DNA of 64,000 nt. It comes from JAGOTP01 sp964567995. GTDB lineage: Bacteria; Patescibacteriota; Patescibacteriia; 2-12-FULL-60-25. The translations under genes and the position numbers were made by a program. Positions 1-7,766 of this stretch are shown here, one piece after another; positions within the stretch are counted from its first letter, which is position 1, and each line of letters opens with the position of its first letter. The notes under the pieces were generated by a model. That model was given only the letters and a program-made list of their open reading frames with translations, did no database searches and was not told the DNA's origin. The DNA lies in the NCBI GenBank assembly GCA_964567995.1, contig CAZMOB010000006.1, forward strand, positions 1 through 64,000. Reading direction: 5' to 3'.

Positions 1-470
1 CTATTTTCGCTTACCGGACTATCACCGTCTTTGGTTCCACTTTCCAGTGGATTCAACTAACAGATATTCGCTCCATATGCTCTACATGGGTCAAGCATGT
101 TCCGTCCAACAACCCCAATTATAACGTCGGCCCAGGCCCTCCCTCACACCCGCGGTAAAACTTGCGTCCTACTCGGTGCGTGAGTTAATTATAATGGTTT
201 CGGCTGTTCCCCTTTCGCTCGCCACTACTGAGGGAATACTTTTCGTTTCTTTTCCTCTAGGTACTGAGATGTTTCACTTCCCTAGGTTCCCACCATACCG
301 CCTATGTGTTCAGCGGCAGGTCCCTGGTCATTACCAGGGGGGTTTCCCCATTCAGAAATCTCCGGATCAAAGGCTGTTTGCCGCCTCCCCGAAGCTTATC
401 GCAGGCTACCACGTCTTTCATCGGCTTCTACTGCCAAGCCATCCACCGTATGCCCTTACGTACTTTGACC
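1..470 (-). rRNA. rrl: 23S ribosomal RNA, 5' part (runs off the window)
   Basis: Read on the minus strand, the sequence starting near 470 is the 5' end of bacterial 23S rRNA. It contains the conserved blocks ATACGGTGGATG, AGCCGATGAAAGACG, and further in CTCAGTACC and GTAGTGGCGAGCGAAAGG. The 5' end is placed at the GGTCAAAG start by analogy with other 23S genes and may be off by a few bases. Only the first ~470 nt (domain I) are present; the rest lies left of base 1. No 16S or ITS tRNA lies upstream: the next gene is the protein gene rlmH, divergently oriented, so this 23S is transcribed from its own promoter and is unlinked from 16S. Confidence 0.97.
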
Positions 471-818
471 ATCCAGTTCCTGATCTTGCGATCAGAAAAA
501 ACAGAATGGCGAAATTGCAATGATGTTGCTGCTGTACACAGCCAACATCCAATGCCTTGCACGTATAACATACTGATATGCTATACGTTTTTGTTTTTTT
601 GTCTAAAAGACAGTCCGTCTCGCTCGTCGCGAGGCGGACACAGAGCAGATTCGAGAAGTCTCGGAGCTAGTCTGTGCCCGGCTCAACAAAAAGGCGCTTG
701 ACCCGAGGGGCAAGCGCACATGATGACGGAGTCATCGTGCGCTCTTGCGTGCTCGGTGTCTCCATTGCTCCCCTAGTAAATCCGTAGGTCGTGGGAGGTG
801 GTGCTTTTCTTGTGAAGT
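471..818 (-). other. Structured leader of the 23S transcript
   Basis: This ~350-base gap holds no credible gene. It is dense in inverted repeats: GCGCTTG/CAAGCGC at 694-717, an overlapping GCGCAC.GATGAC/GTCAT.GTGCGC hairpin at 714-742, a GGCACAGA/TCTGTGTCC stem around 638-680, and a GC-rich hairpin near 615-640. These could be alternative (mutually exclusive) stems because two share the GCGC at 714-717. A likely role is rRNA processing (RNase III-type stem) or antitermination; this is inference from position. Confidence 0.5.
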
Positions 819-824
819 GCCAGT

Positions 825-853
825 ATCATATAGAAGTCATTTTCCTCTGTCAA
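825..853 (-). promoter_or_regulatory. Promoter of the 23S rRNA operon
   Basis: Minus-strand TTGACA (848-853), a 17-nt spacer and TATGAT (825-830) form a near-perfect sigma70 promoter. Transcription would start near 818, giving a ~345-nt leader before 23S. It sits just upstream of rlmH, so the two units diverge from ~30 bp. Confidence 0.85.
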
Positions 854-878
854 GAATCTTGGCCTAACCCATTCACCC

Positions 879-1349
879 ATGCACAAAATACGTATTTTTA
901 GCGTCGGTTCTCCCCACGAAGACTGGCAACGCGAGGCTATCCACAGCTTTTGCACACGATTGGGGCCATTCGCCCAGCTCGAAGTGAAAGAAATTGCCGA
1001 TGGAGCCAGCGGATCCGCCAAGCCGGACCCGAACCGTGTGAAGGAGAAAGAGGCAGAAGGCTTACAAAAAGCGCTTGGAGACACTCCTTATATTGCGCTC
1101 GATGAGCGCGGGAAGAATCTGTCGTCGGAAGAATGGGGCGGATTACTGAAAGAAACAGCGGAAACCGGGCAGATCATTGGCTTTGTGATTGGGGGTGCGT
1201 GGGGGTTAGACGAACGTATTCGGAAAGGAGCGTTGAAGACTGTTTCATTCGGCAAACAAACCGCGCCGCATATTCTTGCGAGGATTTTATTATTAGAGCA
1301 GTTGTATCGTGCCGAGACGATTTTGAAGGGGAAGGAGTATCATAAATGA
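879..1349 (+). CDS. rlmH: 23S rRNA (pseudouridine-1915-N3)-methyltransferase RlmH
   Basis: 156 aa, the usual length of this SPOUT-class enzyme, which methylates N3 of pseudouridine 1915 in helix 69 of 23S rRNA using S-adenosylmethionine. The C-terminal half carries the family signature: FVIGGAWGLD (SAM-binding loop of the trefoil knot), then SFGKQTAPH, ARILLLEQLYRA. The N-terminal MHKIRIFSVG is also typical. It is transcribed divergently from the 23S rRNA gene whose product it modifies, from the same ~60-bp region, and a 50-aa ORF follows 9 bp after its stop. Identification is firm. Confidence 0.96.
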   Translation: MHKIRIFSVGSPHEDWQREAIHSFCTRLGPFAQLEVKEIADGASGSAKPDPNRVKEKEAEGLQKALGDTPYIALDERGKNLSSEEWGGLLKETAETGQIIGFVIGGAWGLDERIRKGALKTVSFGKQTAPHILARILLLEQLYRAETILKGKEYHK

Positions 1350-1358
1350 TGCTAGACC

Positions 1359-1511
1359 ATGCCAAACCCTCCTTACAAAGAAGAAATTCTTAGACAGCGG
1401 CTCGATCGCATTAAAAAACGTGTTCAAATTTTGCGTGAACGAGCAATCCGACTCTCAGAACAACGGGATCAGATTCAGATAAAAGCGACACGTAAACGAC
1501 TTTTCCTATGA
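1359..1511 (+). CDS. Small basic coiled-coil-like protein, unknown function
   Basis: 50 aa, beginning MPNPPYKEEIL and then almost entirely charged and helical (many R, K, E, Q), ending TRKRLFL. The stop TGA (1509-1511) overlaps the ATG of the next gene (1508) as ATGA, which suggests translational coupling and supports the ORF being real. I do not recognise a family. Its continuous heptad-like spacing of I/L/V fits a short coiled coil; its basic charge would allow nucleic acid or ribosome binding, but that is speculation. Confidence 0.5.
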   Translation: MPNPPYKEEILRQRLDRIKKRVQILRERAIRLSEQRDQIQIKATRKRLFL

Positions 1512-3052
1512 AGAATGCGTATCGTCGGCATGAAGCTGATTCAAACTCAGAAACAAGAGTGGAGCATCCATCTACCGTTCCGAACGGCATTTCGGTAGAC
1601 ATAAAAAATACCCAGAGCGCGATTGAACAGACGGTGCGAATCCTAGGACGAAAACCTATCAGTGCAAAAGAGCTCGCTGAAGCAGTTGACGTTACCACAG
1701 ACGCCATTCTTCTTCCAGATTCAGAAGGAACCGCCTCGGACGAGACAGAAGAGGCTATCTATGACGAATTGTCACAACTCGCCCATGAAATACAGAGGAT
1801 GGAAGACAAGGTGAAACCATCATTCGAAGAGCCGGTTGAATTTGTAAATGTTTTGACAACTAGACGACATTCGTTAGAGCCGTTTTTCCGTTTCATTGAA
1901 ACATTCAAACAAAAAAATGGGGACCTGCTTAGGCTACAAGAGATCACTATTCAACATCTTGGACCAATTTATGGATCATTGATTCTTGAATCAGGGTATT
2001 TAGAGCGAGCTGCACGCATGGAGGAATTTCTTAGAACGCAGAAGATTCAAACCATTCCTTTATTTCAAGAAGCCTTATCTGTTGCAGAGCTGGTGAGCAT
2101 CTGTGAAATCTTCCAAACTCCAGAGCGTCTATCTACATTACTACAGAGCATCTCCGCCTTTGAGCAAACCGGTTTAGAACTTACGGCAAAGACTCCTCTT
2201 CTCAAGATAAATACCACTTCATTCAATCGATCGTCTGGCGAAGCTCATGCACAGGTGACACTGGATTTCTGGCTACAGGACCCAGTAAAAACAAAACGCA
2301 ACGCCCGCATTACTCGTGAATTTCGTTTTACTAACAGAGAAGATTCTACTGGAGAACGTGAGCGGTTCACAAACGTGAACTACGATTATTTTGTGCTACC
2401 GGATGATTTACAGAAACAGGGAGTTGCGAAAAAGACCCTTCAACAGAGCGTTGCCTGGTATCTGGAACAAAAGACTCATGGAACAGAGGTGAGGAATATG
2501 GAATTACACGCAAATATCGATGTCGGTGGGTATGCTTGGGCATGTTATGGATTTGGATGGAACGAGGAACAAATGAGTGCCGCCCTTGCAAAAGAGCTAC
2601 ACACTTCCGGCAGGATTACTCCCGAAAATCCAAAGGAGCTTTGGGAACAGGCGCAGACAAACTTTGTCGAGCAGCTACTTCCCTTTGCTCAATGGGCGCT
2701 TGAAGAAGCAGAGGACGCATCTGCTCTTTCGAATGAGGAGCGGGATTCTTACAGTCAGATACGAAAGGAACTAGATGACATTCGATCAGATCTCACTTCG
2801 GCCCAATGCCGCACGCTCGTAACACCTCAGCGCTTAGCAAACGTAGGAAAATCCGGACCTTTTTTCATTCAAGAAAGTGGGCAATGGAAGATTGCTCGGG
2901 ATCCGGGAAGTAGGAAAAAGATGCATATTGGAAAAATTCTCTTGCTCGGCAGCAGTTGGCGGGGCAGACTTCCACTCACCCCTTCAAATGCGGATGAACG
3001 GGCTCGACTCAATCTTCTTAAACAGCGTCTCGATTTATCTCATGAAACATAA
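1508..3052 (+). CDS. Unknown protein with a possible GNAT-like segment
   Basis: 514 aa, no signal peptide or membrane segment. Residues ~55-75 (KPISAKELAEAV) look like a short winged-helix-type helix pair and residues 80-130 are acidic and helical. From ~270 on, the stretch LQKQGVAKKTL followed ~35 residues later by GGYAWACYGF resembles acetyltransferase motif A (Q-x-x-G-x-A) and motif B of the GNAT fold; I offer that as a weak structural analogy, not an assignment. Coupled to the upstream 50-aa ORF by ATGA and overlaps the downstream gene by 11 bp, so the three belong to one transcription unit with tdk. Confidence 0.65.
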   Translation: MKNAYRRHEADSNSETRVEHPSTVPNGISVDIKNTQSAIEQTVRILGRKPISAKELAEAVDVTTDAILLPDSEGTASDETEEAIYDELSQLAHEIQRMEDKVKPSFEEPVEFVNVLTTRRHSLEPFFRFIETFKQKNGDLLRLQEITIQHLGPIYGSLILESGYLERAARMEEFLRTQKIQTIPLFQEALSVAELVSICEIFQTPERLSTLLQSISAFEQTGLELTAKTPLLKINTTSFNRSSGEAHAQVTLDFWLQDPVKTKRNARITREFRFTNREDSTGERERFTNVNYDYFVLPDDLQKQGVAKKTLQQSVAWYLEQKTHGTEVRNMELHANIDVGGYAWACYGFGWNEEQMSAALAKELHTSGRITPENPKELWEQAQTNFVEQLLPFAQWALEEAEDASALSNEERDSYSQIRKELDDIRSDLTSAQCRTLVTPQRLANVGKSGPFFIQESGQWKIARDPGSRKKMHIGKILLLGSSWRGRLPLTPSNADERARLNLLKQRLDLSHET

Positions 3053-3326
3053 ACCTGATTTTCCTGGAAGCATGATGGGTCGTTCCTTTAACACCCAAGG
3101 ACAAAGCGTTGGCGATACTAGTTTTCATGCCGAATTCGTAATTGATCAAGAGGTTGTCTTTCAGGGAATTGAGGAAGTTGTTATAGCGCAAACAGAAGGT
3201 GTTCTTGAGGAAGCGTTACAAAAGGATCAAACGGAGCTCGTTGTTACACTGGTCACTCGATTGTTACAAGAATACCCTAATCACCCACGGGCGATTCACT
3301 GGCAGACTCTTTTACCAAAAACTTGA
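3042..3326 (+). CDS. Unknown 94-aa protein
   Basis: Starts at the ATG at 3042 inside the end of the upstream gene (11-bp overlap) and stops immediately before the tdk ATG (TGA then ATG with no gap). It begins MKHKPDFPG and ends with a helical stretch rich in leucine (TLVTRLLQEYPNHP). No family recognised. The overlap at both ends argues for coupled translation in the 1359-3929 unit. Confidence 0.55.
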   Translation: MKHKPDFPGSMMGRSFNTQGQSVGDTSFHAEFVIDQEVVFQGIEEVVIAQTEGVLEEALQKDQTELVVTLVTRLLQEYPNHPRAIHWQTLLPKT

Positions 3327-3929
3327 ATGCACCTATTTTCCCATTCTCCCACCCTCCTCCGCCCTGGCAGCATGACGTTTTTTACGGGGCCGATGTTTTG
3401 CGGGAAAACGCTTGAGCTAATTCGGCATCTGCAGATTTTTGAACAGCAGCAGGTTCCGCTCATTTGTTTACGGCCAGCGACCGATACCCGTACGAACAAG
3501 CTCCAATCGAAATCAGGACTCACGCTTGATGGAGAGATCGTAGAGGTGACAGATCTGGAAAAAATCAAAGCACTTGTTCGTGATAAATGGGTGATCGGCG
3601 TTGATGAAGTGAATTTTTTTACACCCGAGCTTGTGCCTATCTTGGTCGATGAACTGCGAAAAGGAAAAACCATTCTTTTATCTGGAATCGATACAAATTT
3701 CCGGGCTGAGCTGTTTCCGACAACACAAGCGATCCTTGCCATTCCGGAAGTGATCATTCAGCGGTCACGCTCCGTCTGCAGCGTTTGTCGACAACACAAT
3801 GCGACGCGCACGCAACGGCTTCGGAATGGAAAACCGGTTCCAAAGGAGGATCCGATGGTGCTTGTCGAAGGCAGTGCAGAGAGCGTGACATACGAAGCAC
3901 GCTGTTTGGAACACTACGAGTTAGGCTAA
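3327..3929 (+). CDS. tdk: Thymidine kinase
   Basis: Phosphorylates thymidine to dTMP with ATP (pyrimidine salvage; cytosolic). The P-loop is GPMFCGKT (residues 21-28, usual form GPMFSGKS/T), followed by CLRPATDTR, the Walker B/catalytic region GVDEVNFF, the substrate lasso segment DTNFRAE and the zinc-binding Cys pairs CSVC (near 150) and C-x-x-H at the C-terminus. Length 200 aa matches type II Tdk. The ATG at 3327 abuts the preceding stop; an alternative start at 3372 (MTFFTGPM) fits the family better and would remove a 15-residue extension. The 3' end overlaps the convergent gene by 9 bp. Confidence 0.93.
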   Translation: MHLFSHSPTLLRPGSMTFFTGPMFCGKTLELIRHLQIFEQQQVPLICLRPATDTRTNKLQSKSGLTLDGEIVEVTDLEKIKALVRDKWVIGVDEVNFFTPELVPILVDELRKGKTILLSGIDTNFRAELFPTTQAILAIPEVIIQRSRSVCSVCRQHNATRTQRLRNGKPVPKEDPMVLVEGSAESVTYEARCLEHYELG

Positions 3930-4097
3930 GTGCATCCCCTTCCACCAATCATCCATTGCATTGAGGACGCTGTTAAATCCAGCGGCAAATTCTGCAATAT
4001 CGGCTTCTTCTTTGAGAGATATCTGAATTGCATTTTGCAACAAATCACGATGACCGACTTCAAAATCGAGAATGTGCAGCGCAAACCAATCACTCAT
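3921..4097 (-). CDS. C-terminal piece of a haem-oxygenase-like (CADD/PqqC-type) protein
   Basis: 58 aa starting MSDWFALHI and ending WWKGMHLA. Its H-x(4)-E-x2-H spacing (WFALHILDFEVGH) matches the last metal-ligand helix of the haem-oxygenase-like di-metal oxidase family (as in chlamydial CADD, which has H/D/H in that helix). The ATG overlaps the stop of the upstream gene as ATGA. Homology reasoning says this segment belongs to the same polypeptide as 4094-4684, so the ORF is either the product of a one-base indel or a separately translated subunit; one added base before this ATG would fuse the two. It overlaps the tdk 3' end on the other strand. Confidence 0.6.
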   Translation of the reverse strand: MSDWFALHILDFEVGHRDLLQNAIQISLKEEADIAEFAAGFNSVLNAMDDWWKGMHLA

Positions 4098-4684
4098 AGT
4101 GAGTGCATATGGTCCTCTTTGGTTTTACATAAGGGTAGAATCTTGCCCGATCCACCCGGTTGTAATACGGCTGATTGGATTGGTTGAACTTGATTCGTGA
4201 GTTTCGCATACAGGTTCAATGCCGGGCCAACCAACATCGTCAACTCAGGAACTGCCGTCGCCTCAAGGGCATACGCCTGACCAACGGCAAACCACGGATG
4301 ATGTTTCATCCCTTCCTTCGTGGTTTCGAGAAATTTCTTCGTCACTTCATTGCTTACAACTCGCCTTGCATCGATGCCCAAATCCGTCTGTAATTTTGTT
4401 TTCAATAATTCGACGTGTGGAATTCCAGCTGTCACCGAACCAGCTTCCTGACCCCAATTGCGTTCAAGCTCTTTGTGAATGGGATGGTCTGTTGGGAACC
4501 AAGCAGCGGCCGCTTGAAGATACGAGATGATTTCTTCTGGAAGACGGACATACTGACGAATCGCTTGTACTAATTCTAACGTTGAACCCATTTGTGATAC
4601 ATGCAAAAACAATGGATTATTGAGTAGAAACGCTCGTGAAAGCATGTCCTCGTTCAACGAACGGAACGATTTAGCGAGGGTCAT
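4094..4684 (-). CDS. Haem-oxygenase-like (CADD/PqqC-type) protein, N-terminal piece
   Basis: 196 aa. The helical sequence carries the first ligands of the haem-oxygenase-like di-metal fold: an E-rich helix (HKELERNWGQEAG), then GIPHVELLK, and VGQAYALEATAVPEL around residue 155, which align by eye with CADD positions (PNHIDLW and AALYSYESQIP). This family includes para-aminobenzoate-forming CADD and other O2-dependent oxidases; the substrate here is unknown. The reading frame ends just before the last ligand helix, which continues in the -1 frame (3921-4097). Coupled to the upstream gene by ATGA (4681-4684). Confidence 0.65.
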   Translation of the reverse strand: MTLAKSFRSLNEDMLSRAFLLNNPLFLHVSQMGSTLELVQAIRQYVRLPEEIISYLQAAAAWFPTDHPIHKELERNWGQEAGSVTAGIPHVELLKTKLQTDLGIDARRVVSNEVTKKFLETTKEGMKHHPWFAVGQAYALEATAVPELTMLVGPALNLYAKLTNQVQPIQSAVLQPGGSGKILPLCKTKEDHMHSL

Positions 4685-5298
4685 AGAATGGCGATGCGAA
4701 ATCCAAACCCACGTAACCGATCTTCTGAAACAGGAACAAGTCGTTGATGATTCGGGGGAATAAGTTGATGCGGAAGCGGGGTAACACGGAGCATCTGTTC
4801 AAAAACATCTGAACCACAGAGACCCGTTTCAATGAACTGAATCAAGTACCGCGAGTCAGCAAAGAACCAACGGCTGTAGCGCTGAAGTTGTTGGCCTGAA
4901 AATCCGATCTCACGTAAGAGACGTCCGCCGATCATCGCGGCTTCATATTCATAGTCGAAAACGGTTTGTACCTCCTCTTCTGTTAACGTATGCGGTTTCC
5001 AATCTGGAGTCGGCCGACCATCAAGTGAGGAAAGTGCATGATAGATGAGTTTCGCTGATCGCATCATCGCATCTGTAGGCATGAGCAATTGCTGCATGTG
5101 TCCGAATACGTGTGCCGCGTTCCAAGCGAGGAGATCTAGATTCGAATGTGGGAATAGCACCAAGTTCACACCTTCAAAAATTGCGATATATCTCCCAAAT
5201 GAATCTGACGGAGGGTCTTTGAAGGAAATGCATACGCCGTATTTTCGTAACGTGGCGTACAGCTTCTCAAGTTCTTGCGCTGAGCAGACAGAGTTCAT
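4681..5298 (-). CDS. Unknown protein with a metallopeptidase-like HxxGH motif
   Basis: 205 aa. Residues ~60-72 contain AAHVFGHMQQ, an H-x3-GH arrangement, and ~60 residues later an acidic helix EYEAAMIGGRLL; the pair resembles the zinc site of ImmA/IrrE-type peptidases (HExxH then E), but the glutamate of HExxH is not conserved, so activity is doubtful. Its ATG overlaps the stop of the methyltransferase (5295-5298) and its stop overlaps the start of the haem-oxygenase-like gene, both as ATGA. The strict overlaps imply the three proteins are made together. Confidence 0.6.
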   Translation of the reverse strand: MNSVCSAQELEKLYATLRKYGVCISFKDPPSDSFGRYIAIFEGVNLVLFPHSNLDLLAWNAAHVFGHMQQLLMPTDAMMRSAKLIYHALSSLDGRPTPDWKPHTLTEEEVQTVFDYEYEAAMIGGRLLREIGFSGQQLQRYSRWFFADSRYLIQFIETGLCGSDVFEQMLRVTPLPHQLIPPNHQRLVPVSEDRLRGFGFRIAIL

Positions 5299-6032
5299 AC
5301 TTGAAGAGACAATGGAATATGGATCAGCTCGTACAAATCGAATGAAACCCGAGCTCTGCCTTCAGAACCGGAACGTGAAGCAACTTTCTGAAGACAGTAT
5401 CGGTGACGTACCCATAATTGCTCAAGCAGATCGAGACGACCGAGCGTATCGGAGAAGCCGATAAACAAACGTCCAGTTGGAACAAGGAAGTGTTTTGCTT
5501 CGCTGATATAACGCTCGATAGAACGATAGCCTTCATCAAAAACACTTCGCTCTAACACATTCGTTGGCTGCCGATCAGCGAACGGAACATTCCAGAACAG
5601 CACATCAAAGCGCCCATCGCTCATACTCAACGCCGAAAAGACATCACTCCATCGAACTTCGATCTTATGCTCAAGCGCATGTGCACGAACGTTCAATTGC
5701 GCATTCCGAACGGCTTCAGGGTTTACATCCACCGCAAGGACGCATGACGCTCCACGATCGATCGCCGCTAACGCAACTGCGCCCGTACCGGTTCCAATCT
5801 CCAATACGCGATTCCCCGGCAAAATAGGAAGCTCTTCTGCAAAAAATGCCGTGTCTTCAAAGAAGGCAGGTGAGAAAACCTGAGGGAGAACTCGAATGGA
5901 ACGCCCTCTCATCATTACTTGTGAGACGAAGTGCGTCTGGCTTTCTTCAAGACGTTTCAAGGTCTCATCTGAGAGTTGTGCGTGCTGAGTCTTAGACATA
6001 CGTGAAGACTTCATCCTTCCACGTTTTCTCAT
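5295..6032 (-). CDS. SAM-dependent methyltransferase (class I, MTS/HemK-like)
   Basis: 245 aa. Motif I is VLEIGTGTGAVALAA (residues ~75-90), followed by the acidic loop LAVDVNPEAV and the post-motif NVPFAD at ~150, which occupies the position of the NPPY/F catalytic loop of N-methyltransferases of the RsmC/PrmC group, with V replacing the first P. Substrate unknown. Alternative in-frame starts are at 6014 and 6002; the basic N-terminus before them may not be translated. First gene of an operon running to 3921. The N-terminal ~60 residues (VLPQVFSPAFFEDT) resemble the HemK/PrmC-type lead-in. Confidence 0.8.
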   Translation of the reverse strand: MRKRGRMKSSRMSKTQHAQLSDETLKRLEESQTHFVSQVMMRGRSIRVLPQVFSPAFFEDTAFFAEELPILPGNRVLEIGTGTGAVALAAIDRGASCVLAVDVNPEAVRNAQLNVRAHALEHKIEVRWSDVFSALSMSDGRFDVLFWNVPFADRQPTNVLERSVFDEGYRSIERYISEAKHFLVPTGRLFIGFSDTLGRLDLLEQLWVRHRYCLQKVASRSGSEGRARVSFDLYELIHIPLSLQV

Positions 6033-6063
6033 TATTTCCCATGAATAACATACGTAAAATATG

Positions 6064-6081
6064 ACTTTCTTAGCAGAAAGT
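6064..6081. promoter_or_regulatory. Perfect inverted repeat between divergent operons (candidate operator)
   Basis: ACTTTCT-tagc-AGAAAGT lies between the methyltransferase operon (starts 6032, minus) and the TrmB gene (starts 6125, plus). It abuts a weak -35 (TTTATG, 6081-6086) with a TATACT -10 at 6104-6109 for the TrmB gene, spacer 17 nt. Position and symmetry suit an operator for the neighbouring TrmB-type regulator; no binding evidence. Confidence 0.45.
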
Positions 6082-6124
6082 TTATGTTACTAGGTAAAAA
6101 TGATATACTTTATTTTGACACTAT

Positions 6125-6862
6125 ATGCCTCTCCTTGATGAACTCCGTAGTCTTGGCCTGAACAAAACAGAAGCCAGCGCCTACCTCTTCCTTCTTGAGA
6201 ATGGAGCTTCCTCTCCGTCACAAATCGCCAAAGGCGCTGGGATGCTCCGCACGAATACCTATCACGTGATCCAAAGCTTAATGGCCCAAAATTTGGTTCA
6301 GCCTGCTCCTTCTGGAAAGCGGCAAGTGTATATTGCCCGTGACCCAGAGTCGCTGTACCAGTCGATCGAGACCAAAAAACAAGCGATCACACGCATCATT
6401 CCAGACTTGCGTGGGCTGTATACAACCCAAAAACATAAACCAAAAATTCAGTTTTACGATGGACTGGACCAAATCACCCAAGCCTATTGGCGATCGCTCG
6501 AAGCAAAAGAGATTTTCGCCATTGGCTCAACCAATACACTTGATGCTGTTCTCCCCGAACTCTACAAGCGTTACGTGGATGAAGTGAAAGATCGTCAGAT
6601 CGTCTTCCGTGATCTGCTTACACACTCTTCACAAACCAAAACTGGTCCTTACATGAAAAGCATCCTGAAAGGGATGTACGAATTAAAGTATTTGCCGAAA
6701 AAACACGGAGATATTCCGACCGATTTACTCATTTGGAATGATACGATTGCGCATATCACCTTGGAGGAGCCTTATTTCGCGACCGTGATTACCAGCCCAT
6801 TGCTCGCGAAGACGATGCGGACGCTGTTTTGGATGTTGTGGGAGACGGTGCCAGTGCACTAA
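6125..6862 (+). CDS. TrmB-family transcriptional regulator
   Basis: 245 aa. Residues 5-75 form the TrmB winged helix (LRSLGLNKTEASAYLFLL, SPSQIAKGAGM, TNTYHVIQSLMAQNLV), followed by a coiled-coil linker and a C-terminal PLD-like sensor domain (YDGLDQITQAYW, then AIGSTNTLD). Archaeal TrmB proteins sense sugars; Patescibacteria carry many paralogues with unknown ligands. It diverges from the methyltransferase/haem-oxygenase-like operon with a palindrome between them, so local regulation of that operon is plausible. A second TrmB paralogue is at 56884-57639. Confidence 0.88.
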   Translation: MPLLDELRSLGLNKTEASAYLFLLENGASSPSQIAKGAGMLRTNTYHVIQSLMAQNLVQPAPSGKRQVYIARDPESLYQSIETKKQAITRIIPDLRGLYTTQKHKPKIQFYDGLDQITQAYWRSLEAKEIFAIGSTNTLDAVLPELYKRYVDEVKDRQIVFRDLLTHSSQTKTGPYMKSILKGMYELKYLPKKHGDIPTDLLIWNDTIAHITLEEPYFATVITSPLLAKTMRTLFWMLWETVPVH

Positions 6863-6926
6863 CCAAAGTGAACAGTGAGTTTATATCCAAAGTGGGTTGC
6901 GATGTGTACCAAAAAATTGAATTACC

Positions 6927-6982
6927 AAAGCCCTGCTCTACGCACCGCTCTCCCCCGAGAGACGATGCGCGAACAGGGCTTT
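6927..6982 (-). terminator. Long GC-rich hairpin terminator after cassette ORF A
   Basis: AAAGCCCTG (6927-6935) pairs with CAGGGCTTT (6974-6982), with an inner CTCTC/GAGAG stem and GCGCA/TGCG pairing between. Placed directly after the stop codon at 6988. The outer stem is A/T flanked on both sides, so it could terminate in either direction, including the convergent TrmB transcript. Confidence 0.7.
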
Positions 6983-6987
6983 CCATC

Positions 6988-7620
6988 TCACGGGAGCGCC
7001 GCGAGAAGCAGATGGTGTGCCGGGAGCGTTTGGTTCGCCATTTCGAGATACGTGATCGGTCGACCTTGCGCGCTCGAGAAGGTGAGGAGCACACGCGGGA
7101 ACGTCCGAGCCACATCCGCCGGAAGATGACGTGCTGGACCGAGCGTGCGACCGACCGTTGTAATCGGTGCTGGACCGAGCAGGAAGTCGGGTCGACGCTG
7201 GGCGAGCATGAACCCTTCGATGGGATGAGCGGGGCGGAGACCCCGCTCGCCGATGCCTTGCCTTGCCTCGGCAAGTGTCACTTCGCGCGCGAGACACACG
7301 AAGGTAAGACGAACCTGGCGAGGTCCGTAGAGCCGATGACGTCGAGGGCAGTACTCTGGAGCAAAGCGAAGGAAGTCCCGATCAGGATGGACGTTCTTGC
7401 AGCCCTGAAGCTGCATCGCCTCGTGCCAGTGATAGGTCGGGACCCAGACCTTGGTGAACTTCGGCCGCAGTTCACGCAGCTCCGTCACCATCCTACGGAG
7501 AGCAGTCGGATCTTCGAGCAGGCGACCGACATTCCGCAGTTCCGATGGATACTCCTCTCGAATCTGAGCGCGCAGCGCATCGACGAACACATCCCCGAAT
7601 GAAGGCGACGATCTACCCAT
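6988..7620 (-). CDS. GC-rich cassette ORF A, unknown 210-aa protein
   Basis: Starts at the ATG at 7620 behind a strong Shine-Dalgarno (GGAGAG, 6 nt before). No membrane segment. The second half (GLRPAHPIEGFMLAQRRPDF, then ITTVGRTLG) resembles, from memory, an uncharacterised family frequent in Parcubacteria that reads roughly LRPATYxELL...HPE...PIVALG; this is recollection, not a search. The gene is visibly GC-richer than its neighbours, is unrelated to them, and ends 6 bases before a long hairpin. Strand choice: the antisense ORF 6829-7602 is a shadow (poor composition). Confidence 0.6.
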   Translation of the reverse strand: MGRSSPSFGDVFVDALRAQIREEYPSELRNVGRLLEDPTALRRMVTELRELRPKFTKVWVPTYHWHEAMQLQGCKNVHPDRDFLRFAPEYCPRRHRLYGPRQVRLTFVCLAREVTLAEARQGIGERGLRPAHPIEGFMLAQRRPDFLLGPAPITTVGRTLGPARHLPADVARTFPRVLLTFSSAQGRPITYLEMANQTLPAHHLLLAALP

Positions 7621-7737
7621 GATGTTCTCTCCTCTGCCGAATACAACCTCACACACAGCCAATTTGGCTCGGTTTACCTTACGGAAAAAATCTATAAGCG
7701 TAAATAACTATTTACTGCCTCCAGTTTCCTATAAAGG

Positions 7738-7763
7738 AAAACCTCCGTTATCGCGGAGGTTTT
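7738..7763 (-). terminator. Terminator of tRNA-Leu
   Basis: AAAACCTCCG/CGGAGGTTTT stem with a short loop, immediately 3' of the tRNA on the minus strand. Confidence 0.8.
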
Positions 7764-7766
7764 ACG

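Noticed and set aside
6829..7602. 257-aa plus ORF over cassette A
   Set aside because: Starts within the TrmB gene and crosses the terminator; minus-strand gene is better supported.
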